The notes below the pieces were generated by a model. It saw only the letters and a list, made by a program, of their open reading frames with translations. It was not told the origin of the DNA and made no database searches. Made by a program: the position numbers and the translations under genes. From UBA5109 sp964606735 (GTDB lineage: Bacteria > Pseudomonadota > Gammaproteobacteria > Pseudomonadales > Pseudohongiellaceae), in assembly GCA_964606735.1 (NCBI GenBank), contig CAZSHI010000019.1, forward strand, positions 1-42,205: a DNA stretch of 42,205 nt, read 5' to 3'. This document shows positions 9,071 through 17,817 of the stretch, piece after piece. Position 1 is the first letter of the stretch. The number at the start of each line of letters is the position of its first letter.

Positions 9071-9967
9071 TCAGACAATGTATTGCTGGCGCCAATCTTC
9101 CAGAAATTCAAGAAACACTTTCAATTTGGGAGGTAACCAGGAGCGGCTGTGATAGAGCACAAATATGCTTTTTGGTGCGATCTGGCATTCAGGTAGGACT
9201 TCAACCAATGAACCGCTCTCCAGTTCCCGGGTAACGGCAATGTTGGGCAGAAGGCCGACTCCGAGGTCTTTCTGTACCGCCTTGATGCAGGCGTCCAGAT
9301 AATTGATGCGTACTCGGTTATTGGACACGATATGTAATTCCTTGCCATCTTCAATGATCGGCGGAGTATTGGAGTAAGCCTGGATCAGTTCGTGGGCCTC
9401 CATATCCTTGAGCGTCCTGATAGGACTCTGTTTTGCCAGATAACTTCGAGTCGCGTAAAAGCCCAGATGAACATCAAACAGCTTCTTTGCGATCAGGTTA
9501 GAATCTTTCAGGGTGGCGTCGGCAACGAGGAGGGAAGCATCATAACTTTCTTTAATAATATCAATAGGTTCTAGAGTTAAGTTAACATCGAGTTTAACCT
9601 TTGGATACTTCTCCAGAAAGACAGTAAAAAGTTCATCAAATATAATTCTGCCCAGACCTGGCGGCAGGACCAGCTTCAGGATGCCCTGTGGTTCGGTATT
9701 AAAGGTGGTTATGAACTGATTGGCTTCTTCGGCTTTTTGGACAATTTCCTGACAATATTTGAAATAGTCCTGACCGATCTCGGTAAGGGCTACATGCCGT
9801 GTATTGCGATAAAGCAGTTTGGCTCCCAGTGAGCGTTCCAGCTCGCTGACTTTATTGCTAACGGTGGACTTCTTGACCCCTAGCGTCTCAGCAGCCGTGG
9901 TAAAGCTACTGTTCTCTGCTACCTTGCAAAAGGTCATCATGGCGTTTAAATCGAGCTTGGTTTTCAT
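9071..9967 (-). CDS. LysR-family transcriptional regulator
   Basis: I take the ATG at 9967 (MKTKLDLNAMMTFCKVAE) because it matches the family N-terminus; an ATG at 10006 would add 13 residues. The product has 298 residues. Residues 1-62 are the winged helix (SSFTTAAETLGVKKSTVSNK); the rest is a two-lobed effector-binding domain (GILKLVLPPGLGRIIFDELF, DLGVGLLPNIAV). It diverges from cassette B, with 341 bp between starts, and that region has a T-N11-A dyad and a good promoter, so control of cassette B is likely. It is clearly a separate subtype from the LysR gene at the window start, with only general similarity. The effector is unknown. Confidence 0.93.
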   Translation of the reverse strand: MKTKLDLNAMMTFCKVAENSSFTTAAETLGVKKSTVSNKVSELERSLGAKLLYRNTRHVALTEIGQDYFKYCQEIVQKAEEANQFITTFNTEPQGILKLVLPPGLGRIIFDELFTVFLEKYPKVKLDVNLTLEPIDIIKESYDASLLVADATLKDSNLIAKKLFDVHLGFYATRSYLAKQSPIRTLKDMEAHELIQAYSNTPPIIEDGKELHIVSNNRVRINYLDACIKAVQKDLGVGLLPNIAVTRELESGSLVEVLPECQIAPKSIFVLYHSRSWLPPKLKVFLEFLEDWRQQYIV

Positions 9968-9993
9968 AAATTTTGCATTTTTTTCATGTCTAC

Positions 9994-10005
9994 TATCAAC
10001 CGACA
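9994..10005. promoter_or_regulatory. Candidate LysR autoregulatory site
   Basis: TATCAACCGACA lies 27 nt upstream of the chosen LysR start and matches the 934-946 site at ten of twelve positions (TATCTACCGATA). Both sit just upstream of a LysR gene and in the same orientation relative to it. A shared operator is possible but rests on two copies only. Confidence 0.3.
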
Positions 10006-10065
10006 ATGATTTCTAAGAACTTTTTTAGTCTCTGCTGGAGCTTAATGCAGGCCGAAACCTGAATG

Positions 10066-10082
10066 CATAAACAGTATTTATG
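10066..10082. promoter_or_regulatory. LysR-type dyad upstream of cassette B
   Basis: CATAAA and TTTATG form a perfect 6-bp inverted repeat around CAGTA and fit T-N11-A (T10068, A10080). It lies about 60-75 nt upstream of the candidate -35 at 10130, a usual place for a LysR recognition site. The dyad is seen directly; binding is inferred. Confidence 0.45.
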
Positions 10083-10129
10083 AGGGGCTTATGCTCCAGA
10101 TTAAGTCAGGCAGAGGTGTTAAACTAGCT

Positions 10130-10158
10130 TTTACTCGTGCTCACTTGGGCTGTATAAT
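10130..10158 (+). promoter_or_regulatory. Sigma70-like promoter of cassette B
   Basis: TTTACT (10130-10135) and a consensus TATAAT (10153-10158) are separated by 17 bp. Transcription would start near 10165, leaving a leader of about 145 nt before the DUF1592 gene. This is the best promoter match in the accessory region. Confidence 0.55.
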
Positions 10159-10308
10159 CAGCAGTTTAGCAAGATTGTACATGGAAATGAACAGACTATT
10201 AAAATTGTTTTAGTTGTGTTTTTGTCCCGCGCCATATTAATGTGCACTGCATATTTGGGGGTGCAAATCCACAGCATTAATCAATAAATAGAGGTAGGTG
10301 GATCAAGC

Positions 10309-12798
10309 ATGTTCTATTTACAAAACATCACTATGAATCAAATGACCAAAGTTATGAAAAATACACATCAAGGCCTGCTTGCAGGCATCACTAAAACTGC
10401 TTTGACACTATCTCTGCTAGCTGCTGGCGGACAAAGTTTTGCCCAGAGCGCGGCCTTGTCAGAGCACCAGGAAACGATTGAGACCTATTGCTATGAATGC
10501 CATAACTATGTCGATTTTTCCGGTGGTGTAGCTCTGGACCTGATGGAGCTCGATAATTTGGCACCGGATGCTGAGACCTGGGAGCATGTCATTACCAAAT
10601 TACGTGGCCATATAATGCCGCCGATTGGACAGCCCCGTCCGGATGAAGAGACTTATGACAGTCTGGCTGGCTGGCTGGAAGGCGAGATGGATCTGTTGGC
10701 ATCGGAATATCCACAGGCTGGCAGACCAGGTCTGTATCGACTCAACAGAACAGAATACGCCACTGTCATTCGCGATATTCTGGGTCTGGAAGTGAGCGCC
10801 GATATTGAAGCCACCTTGCCGCCTGACAACACCAGTTACGGTTTTGACAATATTGCTGACATTCTGGGCGTATCTCCGACGCTGCTCGAAGGCTATTTGG
10901 CCGCTGCTGACCGTATCTCGGCCATTTCAGTTGGCGACCCGGCTTTCCCACCAGAGCAGGTACAGTATCCGGCCAGCATGTCCCTGTCACAGAATCAGCA
11001 CATGGACGGCTTGCCTTTCGGTACACGTGGAGGCCTGTCGGTAGAGCACACTTTCCCGCTGGATGGTATCTATGAAATCAATACCTCATTCCTGGCGAGC
11101 AGTCTGGATGCCCTGATGGGCTTGCAGTACCCCCATCAGTTTGAGGTTTCCATCGACGGACAGCGCGTTAAGCTGGTCACTATCGGTGGTCCTGCGGACT
11201 ATACCCTGGTGCTGGAGAATTCAGCATTGGCGCTGGATGCCATTAACCAGCGTACCCAGGTAAGAATGCCTATTACTGCAGGTACTCATGAAGTCACAGT
11301 GACTTTTCTGGCCAAATCCGGTGCCCTGGAAATGGATCAGTTGGAGCCTTTCGAAAGGGGCCATTTCGATGCGGTATATATCGGCGGTAACCCCGCTGTA
11401 ACCAATCTAGAAATTGCCGGCCCCTTCAATGGCCGTGCCCCCAGCCAATTGACAGGAACCCGTGAAAAAATCTTCACTTGCTATCCGAATTCAGTGGCTG
11501 AAGAGCGAGCCTGTGCCGAGCAGATTTTCACCAACCTGGCAGGACAGGCCTATCGCCGTCCGCTGGAGCAGGACGATATCGACACCTTGGTGGATTTTTT
11601 CCTGGCTGGTCGAGAAGACAAGGGTACCTTTGATGCAGGTATTCAGATGGGACTGCGTCGTATGCTGATGGATCCGGATTTTCTGTTCCGTTTTGAAGTA
11701 GAGCCGGTTAATGTGCAGCCGGGTGAAAATTTCAGAATTGATGACATAGCACTGGCTTCAAGGCTGTCATTCTTCCTGTGGAGTTCTGTCCCAGATCAGG
11801 AGTTGATCAGTCTGGCAGAGCAAGGCTTGCTAAGAGATCCACGTGTGCTGGATGAACAGGTGGTTCGTATGCTGGAAGATCCCCGTGCCAACGCACTGGT
11901 TGAAAACTTTGCGGGCCAGTGGTTGCAGCTGCGCAACCTGGAAAGCAGGGCGCCTGACTTTGTTGCCTTTCCTGACTTCGACGAAAACCTGCGAAATGCC
12001 TTCCTTCAGGAGACATCGCTGTTTTTCGAAAGTGTCATGCGCGAAGACCGCAATGTGGTTGACCTGATGACTGCAGATTATACTTATTTGAATGAAAGAC
12101 TCGCTCTTCATTACGGTATTGACGGTATTTATGGTGATCACTTCCGTCGTGTAGATATGGATGGACACCCTGAGAGGGGCGGCCTGCTTGGTCAGGGTAG
12201 CATCCTGATGGTGACTTCGTTCCCGCACAGAACTTCACCAGTAGTCCGTGGTAAGTGGATTCTGGATAACATTCTGGGTGCCGAGCCTGCCGATCCGCCC
12301 GATAATGTACCGGCTCTGACTGAAAATGATGCTGATGCCATTGACATTCGCTCTATGCGAGAGCGTCTGGCCGACCATCGTGCAGATCCAGCCTGTTCAT
12401 CCTGTCACAACATCATGGATCCGATTGGTCTGGCTCTGGAAAAATTTGATGGTATTGGTCGCTGGAGAGACCTCGATGAAGGTGGCATTCCAATCGATTC
12501 ATCCGGGCAGATGGCCGATGGCACACCCGTTAATGGACCGATTGCTCTTAAGGAAGCATTAATCCAAGAAGAAGGCATGTTCGTACATACCTTTATCGAT
12601 CGTATGTTGACCTATGCGATTGGTCGCGGTCTTGAGTATTATGACAAGCCGACTATTCGTTCGATTGCCCGTGCAGCAGAGGAAGAAGATTACCGATTCT
12701 CTGTGATTGTGCAGGAAATTGCCAAATCACTGCCTTTCCAGTGGAAGCAGGCAGAGATGGAAGAGGCTGGACAAGTGGCTGCCAGCGTTCGAAATTGA
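10309..12798 (+). CDS. DUF1592/DUF1588/DUF1585 secreted cytochrome-like protein, cassette B
   Basis: 829 residues from the ATG at 10309, which has a GGTGG ribosome-binding sequence; later in-frame ATGs (10333, 10342, 10354) would also precede the signal peptide, which ends near QSFAQS (about residue 47). Domains match the cassette A protein in order: CxxCH (C61, C64, H65), DUF1587 (RLNRTEYATVIRDILG), a beta-rich insert, DUF1595 (AYRRPLE), DUF1592 (ALASRLSFFLWSS), DUF1588 with CxxCH (C696, C699, H700) and DUF1585. The two proteins are clear paralogues along their length. A periplasmic location and haem attachment are inferred from the signal peptide and motifs; no reaction is known. It leads the operon with the DUF1552 and ankyrin genes. 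Confidence 0.88.
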   Translation: MFYLQNITMNQMTKVMKNTHQGLLAGITKTALTLSLLAAGGQSFAQSAALSEHQETIETYCYECHNYVDFSGGVALDLMELDNLAPDAETWEHVITKLRGHIMPPIGQPRPDEETYDSLAGWLEGEMDLLASEYPQAGRPGLYRLNRTEYATVIRDILGLEVSADIEATLPPDNTSYGFDNIADILGVSPTLLEGYLAAADRISAISVGDPAFPPEQVQYPASMSLSQNQHMDGLPFGTRGGLSVEHTFPLDGIYEINTSFLASSLDALMGLQYPHQFEVSIDGQRVKLVTIGGPADYTLVLENSALALDAINQRTQVRMPITAGTHEVTVTFLAKSGALEMDQLEPFERGHFDAVYIGGNPAVTNLEIAGPFNGRAPSQLTGTREKIFTCYPNSVAEERACAEQIFTNLAGQAYRRPLEQDDIDTLVDFFLAGREDKGTFDAGIQMGLRRMLMDPDFLFRFEVEPVNVQPGENFRIDDIALASRLSFFLWSSVPDQELISLAEQGLLRDPRVLDEQVVRMLEDPRANALVENFAGQWLQLRNLESRAPDFVAFPDFDENLRNAFLQETSLFFESVMREDRNVVDLMTADYTYLNERLALHYGIDGIYGDHFRRVDMDGHPERGGLLGQGSILMVTSFPHRTSPVVRGKWILDNILGAEPADPPDNVPALTENDADAIDIRSMRERLADHRADPACSSCHNIMDPIGLALEKFDGIGRWRDLDEGGIPIDSSGQMADGTPVNGPIALKEALIQEEGMFVHTFIDRMLTYAIGRGLEYYDKPTIRSIARAAEEEDYRFSVIVQEIAKSLPFQWKQAEMEEAGQVAASVRN

Positions 12799-12905
12799 TT
12801 TATTAAGGTAGTAAAAACAAGTAAAGTAGCAGCTAACAATAAAAACAAGAGCTGAAGCATTACAAAATTAACAGCAAAGGTAGATAACAAAAGGAGAAAT
12901 CCAAA

Positions 12906-14240
12906 ATGATGATATTCAAGAAAGCATTACCAAGACGTACCATGTTACAGGGTGCAGGTACTGCAGTTGCATTACCCTTTTTAAGCGCCATGGTTCCAGC
13001 CATGAAAGCAATGGGGCAGGATGCAGTTGCTCCCAAACGCGCTGGATTCGTCTATGTTCCTCATGGATTCATCATGACTGATGAGGCTAACTGGTGGACG
13101 CCGGCTACTGTGGGTGACAATTTTGAGATGAGCCGCACGCTTAAGCCTCTGGAAAACTACAGAAATTACATGACGGTTGTCAGTGGTCTGCGTGGCGCTG
13201 ATGGTGTTGGACAGCATACAGGTGCACCGACTGCCTGGTTGACTGATACCTACCCGAAGAAAACACAGGGTGCCGATCTGGAGTCAGGTACTTCCATTGA
13301 CCAGGTCATTGCCAATCACATCGGGCAGAGCAATATTTTCCCGTCCATGCAGTTGGCTATTGAAGATGTCAGCGCGTTGGTAGGAACCTGTGATGCCGGT
13401 TACAGCTGTGCCTATCTGGATACGGTGTCCTATGCTTCACCGATCAATCCGCTACCAACGCAGATTAATCCTCGTACGGTATTTGAGCGAATGTTTGGTG
13501 GTACCGGTACCGCCGAGCAGCGTTTGGCCCGTATGCAAGAAAACCGCAGTATTCTTGACTCGGTTCTTGAGCAGGCTAGCCGTACAGAAACTGCACTAAG
13601 TGGTGAAGATCGCGTTCGTCTTCAGGACTTTCTGGAAAATATCCGTGAAGTTGAGCGTCGCATTCAGAATGCCGAAGCCCGCTCTGGAGATTTGGCTGCA
13701 ACTGCACCAGATTCACCCATGGGTATTCCGCAGGACTTTGAAGAGCATGTTGGCCTGATGTTTGACCTGCTGCATGTGGCCTACCAGGCAGATATTTCTC
13801 GAGTATTCACCTTCATGATGGCGCGTGACCTGAGCCAGATTAGCTATCCTCAGGTTGGTGTGCCTGATCCACATCACTCCATTTCACATCACCAGAATTC
13901 TGAAGAAACCATGATGAAACATCATCTGGTGAATGTGTATCATATGGAACAGTTTGCCAAGTTTGTTGACAAACTGGCCAATACGCCTGATGTCGAAGGT
14001 TCTCTGCTTGATAACAGCCTGCTGCTTTATGGTAGCGGCATGAGCAACGGTAACCAGCATACCAAGTTCGATATTCCTGGTGTGATTGTCAGTGGTCTGG
14101 TTCGTGGTAACCGTCACATTGCGATTGAAGATCGCATGCGTACGATTGGCCAGATGCACCTCGATATCGCTCACACCTTTGGTGTTGAACTGGAAGACTT
14201 TGGCCGAGCCCAGGGTCGCACAGTAGGCTTATTGTCCTAA
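12906..14240 (+). CDS. DUF1552 (HXXSHH) family exported protein, cassette B
   Basis: 444 residues, starting 9 nt after an AGGAG ribosome-binding site (12892-12896). The leader PRRTMLQGAGTAVALPFLSA has the twin arginine and a hydrophobic stretch ending near AMGQD. The HxxSHH motif is HSISHH at residues 324-329. RAGFVYVPHGFIM and LYGSGMSNGNQHTKF correspond to conserved patches in the cassette A paralogue. It sits 107 bp after the DUF1592 gene; that spacer is A-rich and shows no clear terminator. The paired occurrence with DUF1592 in both cassettes supports a shared complex or pathway, but the substrate cannot be read from the sequence. Confidence 0.88.
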   Translation: MMIFKKALPRRTMLQGAGTAVALPFLSAMVPAMKAMGQDAVAPKRAGFVYVPHGFIMTDEANWWTPATVGDNFEMSRTLKPLENYRNYMTVVSGLRGADGVGQHTGAPTAWLTDTYPKKTQGADLESGTSIDQVIANHIGQSNIFPSMQLAIEDVSALVGTCDAGYSCAYLDTVSYASPINPLPTQINPRTVFERMFGGTGTAEQRLARMQENRSILDSVLEQASRTETALSGEDRVRLQDFLENIREVERRIQNAEARSGDLAATAPDSPMGIPQDFEEHVGLMFDLLHVAYQADISRVFTFMMARDLSQISYPQVGVPDPHHSISHHQNSEETMMKHHLVNVYHMEQFAKFVDKLANTPDVEGSLLDNSLLLYGSGMSNGNQHTKFDIPGVIVSGLVRGNRHIAIEDRMRTIGQMHLDIAHTFGVELEDFGRAQGRTVGLLS

Positions 14241-14260
14241 GAAAGTATTTGGAGCGTCTT

Positions 14261-15865
14261 ATGTTTAAGATGAAAAAACTGTCTGCATCCATTCTGATAC
14301 TTGCCATGGCTGGTTCAGGTGCGGCCCTGGCTCAGGTTGACTATTCCTATGCAGAGCTGGAAACAGCTCTGCAGCAGGGCTTTGATGTTAACTGGACTGA
14401 GGCTGATGGAACTACCTTGCTGATGCATGCCATCTACAATCAGGAGCGTGACAAAGCTCGTCTGTTGATTCAGCAGGGTGCTAATGTCAATGCCAGCAAT
14501 CGCTATGGAGCGACAGCACTGTATCTGGCAGCCCAACAGGGTCTGGATGATATCGGTATCTTGCTGATGTCTGCAGGGGCCAATACCATGACTACAACGC
14601 CGGATGGCGAGACCTTGCTGATGACAGCAGCCGCTGCCGGAAGTGTACGACTGGTCAGAGCCTTGTTGGCAGATGATCCAGAAAACATGATGCTGGGCCT
14701 GGACCCCAATCAGACAGAAGCCTGGAAAGGCCAGACAGCACTGATGTGGGCAGCAGCTCGCGGACATGTCGAGGTGATGGAAGCGCTGATTGAAGCTGGA
14801 GCAGATGTTGATCTGCGTTCCGCCTATGTCAAAGTTCCTGAAGTAGACCCTGATAAACGCCAGGGTGGTTTTGTTTACCCGGATATTCCTCCTGGCAGAT
14901 TGTCTGCTTTACATTTTGCTGCTCGCGAAGGTCAGCTGGCAGCTGTGCAGGCGCTGATTGATGCTGGTGCTGATCTGGATCTGGTTGATGAGAAAGGTTC
15001 AAATGCACTGGTTCTGGCTGCACTTAATGGCCATTTTGATGTGGCTGGTGCTTTGCTGGAAGCAGGTGCTGATCCCAATATCAAGGATGAGTATGGTCGT
15101 AGTGTCCTGTTTGTTGCTACTGACATAAATACCTTGGATGCCAACCCGCGTCCCGGTCCTAAAATACTGAGCACACTAAGAGCGCCTGATATTGTGGCGC
15201 TGGCGCTGGAGAAAGGTGCTGATCCCAATATTCAGCTGGATACTGGTTTGCCCAGTTGGCTGTCACAGGGTGCTGGGCATAATGGCTTGCTGAACAAAGG
15301 GGCTACCCCGTTTTTCAGAGCTGCAATGTCTGGTGATTTGGCCATCATGAATCTACTGCTTGAAGCAGGTGCTGATCCAAATCTGGCAACTGATATCAGA
15401 GAAGGCAGACCGGGTGGATTTTTCACCCCTCAGGGTGGCACCACGCCATTTATGGCTGCAGCCGGTTTGGGTTGGCGAGAAGCAATCAGTCGTGGTCGTG
15501 AAGCTGATGCAGTGACGACACTGGATATGCTGCTAAATCAATATGATGCTGAGATTAATTCCAGTAACCAGAAAGGTGAAACAGCATTGCACGGTGCGGC
15601 CCATCGCGGTTCTGAAGCGATCACTCGATTCCTGCTTGAACATGGAGCAGATGTCAGAGCATTGACCAATGAAGGAGGCTCTGTGCTGGATATTGCACAA
15701 GGAAATCCTGATTATACCAATCGTGCAACGCCCAAACCTGAAGTGGTTGCACTGCTAGAAAGTTACATGACAGCAGCAGATTATGAAGCGATCGAGGCTG
15801 GTAAAGCTCGCATAGAAGAGGAAAAGGCAGCTCAAGAAGCTGAAGAAGAAGCTTCTGACGAATAA
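14261..15865 (+). CDS. Exported ankyrin-repeat protein, cassette B
   Basis: The ATG at 14261 follows GGAG by 6 nt and gives 534 residues; an upstream TTG at 14249 overlaps that ribosome-binding site and is unlikely. A Sec signal peptide ends at AALAQ. About eleven ankyrin repeats follow, with LLxAGADPN and TPFxxAA patterns, and inserts around residues 190-215 and 325-350 as in the cassette A paralogue. The last 35 residues are a charged, Glu/Ala-rich helix (EEEKAAQEAEEEASDE) missing from cassette A. It is the last gene of the operon, ended by the terminator at 15894. The role is probably protein-protein interaction in the periplasm. Confidence 0.9.
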   Translation: MFKMKKLSASILILAMAGSGAALAQVDYSYAELETALQQGFDVNWTEADGTTLLMHAIYNQERDKARLLIQQGANVNASNRYGATALYLAAQQGLDDIGILLMSAGANTMTTTPDGETLLMTAAAAGSVRLVRALLADDPENMMLGLDPNQTEAWKGQTALMWAAARGHVEVMEALIEAGADVDLRSAYVKVPEVDPDKRQGGFVYPDIPPGRLSALHFAAREGQLAAVQALIDAGADLDLVDEKGSNALVLAALNGHFDVAGALLEAGADPNIKDEYGRSVLFVATDINTLDANPRPGPKILSTLRAPDIVALALEKGADPNIQLDTGLPSWLSQGAGHNGLLNKGATPFFRAAMSGDLAIMNLLLEAGADPNLATDIREGRPGGFFTPQGGTTPFMAAAGLGWREAISRGREADAVTTLDMLLNQYDAEINSSNQKGETALHGAAHRGSEAITRFLLEHGADVRALTNEGGSVLDIAQGNPDYTNRATPKPEVVALLESYMTAADYEAIEAGKARIEEEKAAQEAEEEASDE

Positions 15866-15893
15866 ACTGCAACGTTTGTTATCTATCCTGTTT

Positions 15894-15925
15894 AAGGCCG
15901 GCAGAAGTAATTCTCCGGCCTTTTT
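15894..15925 (+). terminator. Rho-independent terminator of cassette B
   Basis: AAGGCCGG (15894-15901) pairs with CCGGCCTT (15915-15922), with an inner AGAA/TTCT pairing around GTAA. The stem runs into five Ts (15921-15925). It begins 28 nt after the ankyrin stop codon. Confidence 0.92.
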
Positions 15926-16005
15926 GTTTATTGCCTAGTTCAGAACATATGTTGTAGTCTTCGAGTAAAACCATACACAAAGTATTTAAGAGAAGGGGAA
16001 TCAAT

Positions 16006-17634
16006 ATGTCGATCAATAATCAGCTCAGTAGACGTCGTTTTATGAATCACGGCCTTGTCGGTGCCGGTGGTTTGTATCTGGGTACTCAGGCGCCACTTTT
16101 GATGGCACAGGATGCGAGTCTTGCTTCAGTTGGCAGTACTATTGCCACCCGCTATGGCCGGGTGCGCGGATTGCGCAGAGAGGGCGTTGAACAATTCTGG
16201 GGAGTACCTTACGGTGCTGATACAGCAGGAGCCAACCGTTTCATGCCGCCGCAACCCGCTCAGGCCTGGACGGGTGTCAGGGATGCCTTCCAAATTGGTA
16301 ACCGTTGCTGGCAGGGTCCAAATGCCTTTGAACCTTCACCGGTTGTTCTTGCCATGAATCGGCTGGAAACGGAGAGTGAAGCCTGCTTGAATCTGAATGT
16401 ATTTACACCGGCAGCGGATAATGGCTCACGACCTGTAATGGTTTGGATGCATGGAGGAGGCCATCGTTTTGGTTCCGGCAATTACCTGATGTATGACGGA
16501 ACCCTATTGGCTAAATCACAGGATGTCGTGGTTGTTTCAGTGTCCCATCGTCTTAATATCTTTGGCTATATGCACCTAGCAGATATCGGTGGCGAAAAAT
16601 GGGCACAGTCGACCAATGTCGGCACTCAGGATCTTGTCGCTGCGTTACAGTGGGTTCAGGATAATATCAGTGAATTTGGAGGGGATCCTGATCGTGTCAC
16701 CATATTTGGTCAGTCTGGTGGTGGTGGTAAAACAACTTCATTGATGGGAGTTCCTTCAGCAGCAGGCCTATTTCACCGCTGTATCGCTCAGAGTGGTTCC
16801 GCCATGCGTGGACAAGCCGCAGATGATGCGACTGAGGCAGTACAGAGATATCTAAGCAAGCTGGATATATCGGCTGGTCAACTCGATCGTCTGCAGACAT
16901 TGACGCCGCAGCAGATCATGGATGCCCTCTATGGCGACCCTGAGCTGCGTTCTTTCCCGATGGGGCCGGTTGTAGACGGTAATTTTATTCCGAGACACCC
17001 CTGGGACCCCACAGCGCCAGCGTATTCTGCTGATGTGCCTTTCATGGCGGGCTCGACAGAAACAGAAAATGGCTGGGTTGGCCCACCTCCTTACGAGCTG
17101 GAAGATGCAGACATGCTTGAGCTATTCAGCTCTCGGCTTGCCAATGGCGATGCCCAGCAGGGTTCGGTACTGGTTGAGCTGTATCGTGAGAAATTCCCGG
17201 AGCGTCGTAATCGGATGTTGTGGCTAACAGCCGAGTCAGATAACACAAGGCGCTGGAATGCCCAGCAAATGAACAAGCTTAAATACGAACAGGGCTCTGC
17301 TCCGAGTTATTTATATCTGTTTAACTGGTATTCCCCCGTCCATAATGAGCGTATGGGGTCATACCATACTCTGGAGATACCTTTCGTTTTCAACAATGTG
17401 GATGTTGCCGCTTCAATGACTGGAGCAGATCAGTATCGCTATCATTTAGCGCATGTCATGAGTGGTGCCTGGGCTGCTTTTGCCAGAACCGGAGACCCCA
17501 ATCACGGCGATATGCCACACTGGCCGGCTTTTACGACAGAAAATTATCCGACAATGATGTTTGGCGATGAAGTGTATGCTGCCAACGATCCGAATCGGGA
17601 TCAGCGATTGGCGCTGGAGTCATTAAGAGCCTGA
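16006..17634 (+). CDS. Secreted type-B carboxylesterase
   Basis: 542 residues with the leader SRRRFMNHGLVGAGGLYLG, a twin-arginine type signal ending near LLMAQD. It is an alpha/beta hydrolase of the carboxylesterase/lipase type-B family: oxyanion-hole HGGG (149-152), nucleophile S237 in FGQSGGGG, probable acid E355 (GSTETENG), and His 454 in GSYHTLEIPFVF. The triad looks complete, so an active periplasmic esterase is likely; the substrate is unknown. A GAAGGGG ribosome-binding site precedes the ATG. It lies between two terminators and so is its own transcription unit, but its neighbours suggest it supplies or processes the substrate of the cassettes (inference). Confidence 0.92.
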   Translation: MSINNQLSRRRFMNHGLVGAGGLYLGTQAPLLMAQDASLASVGSTIATRYGRVRGLRREGVEQFWGVPYGADTAGANRFMPPQPAQAWTGVRDAFQIGNRCWQGPNAFEPSPVVLAMNRLETESEACLNLNVFTPAADNGSRPVMVWMHGGGHRFGSGNYLMYDGTLLAKSQDVVVVSVSHRLNIFGYMHLADIGGEKWAQSTNVGTQDLVAALQWVQDNISEFGGDPDRVTIFGQSGGGGKTTSLMGVPSAAGLFHRCIAQSGSAMRGQAADDATEAVQRYLSKLDISAGQLDRLQTLTPQQIMDALYGDPELRSFPMGPVVDGNFIPRHPWDPTAPAYSADVPFMAGSTETENGWVGPPPYELEDADMLELFSSRLANGDAQQGSVLVELYREKFPERRNRMLWLTAESDNTRRWNAQQMNKLKYEQGSAPSYLYLFNWYSPVHNERMGSYHTLEIPFVFNNVDVAASMTGADQYRYHLAHVMSGAWAAFARTGDPNHGDMPHWPAFTTENYPTMMFGDEVYAANDPNRDQRLALESLRA

Positions 17635-17650
17635 GCATAAAGGCTGAGGA

Positions 17651-17683
17651 AAAAGGCTGAATCGATCATTCAGCCTTTTTTTT
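17651..17683 (+). terminator. Rho-independent terminator of the esterase gene
   Basis: AAAAGGCTGAAT (17651-17662) pairs with ATTCAGCCTTTT (17668-17679) around CGATC and continues into a run of eight Ts (17676-17683). It starts 16 nt after the esterase stop codon. Confidence 0.95.
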
Positions 17684-17740
17684 GCCTGCAGATTAAGTCC
17701 CACAAAATTTTATAGTGGAAGCACCGGTTTTCAAGCAGGT

Positions 17741-17768
17741 AAAAAAAAGCCGGATTTTTAGTCCGGCT
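17741..17768 (-). terminator. Rho-independent terminator of the pdsO-GST unit
   Basis: On the minus strand AGCCGGA and TCCGGCT form a 7-bp stem with a 7-nt loop, followed by eight Ts (plus-strand A run 17741-17748). It lies 50 nt after the glutathione S-transferase stop codon. Confidence 0.9.
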
Positions 17769-17817
17769 CAAGCATCGCTCTCAGGGATGGAAATTGTCGT
17801 AAGCTGTTTTGATTCCT

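Larger units (their letters stand above)
9968..10308. other. 341-bp divergent regulatory region of cassette B
   Basis: No gene is seen. The stretch holds the site at 9994, a 7-bp inverted repeat CTGGAGC (10035-10041) with GCTCCAG (10093-10099) enclosing a second dyad (10066-10082), a sigma70-like promoter at 10130-10158, and an AT-rich leader of about 145 nt that ends in a GGTAGGTGG ribosome-binding region before the ATG at 10309. Confidence 0.6.
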
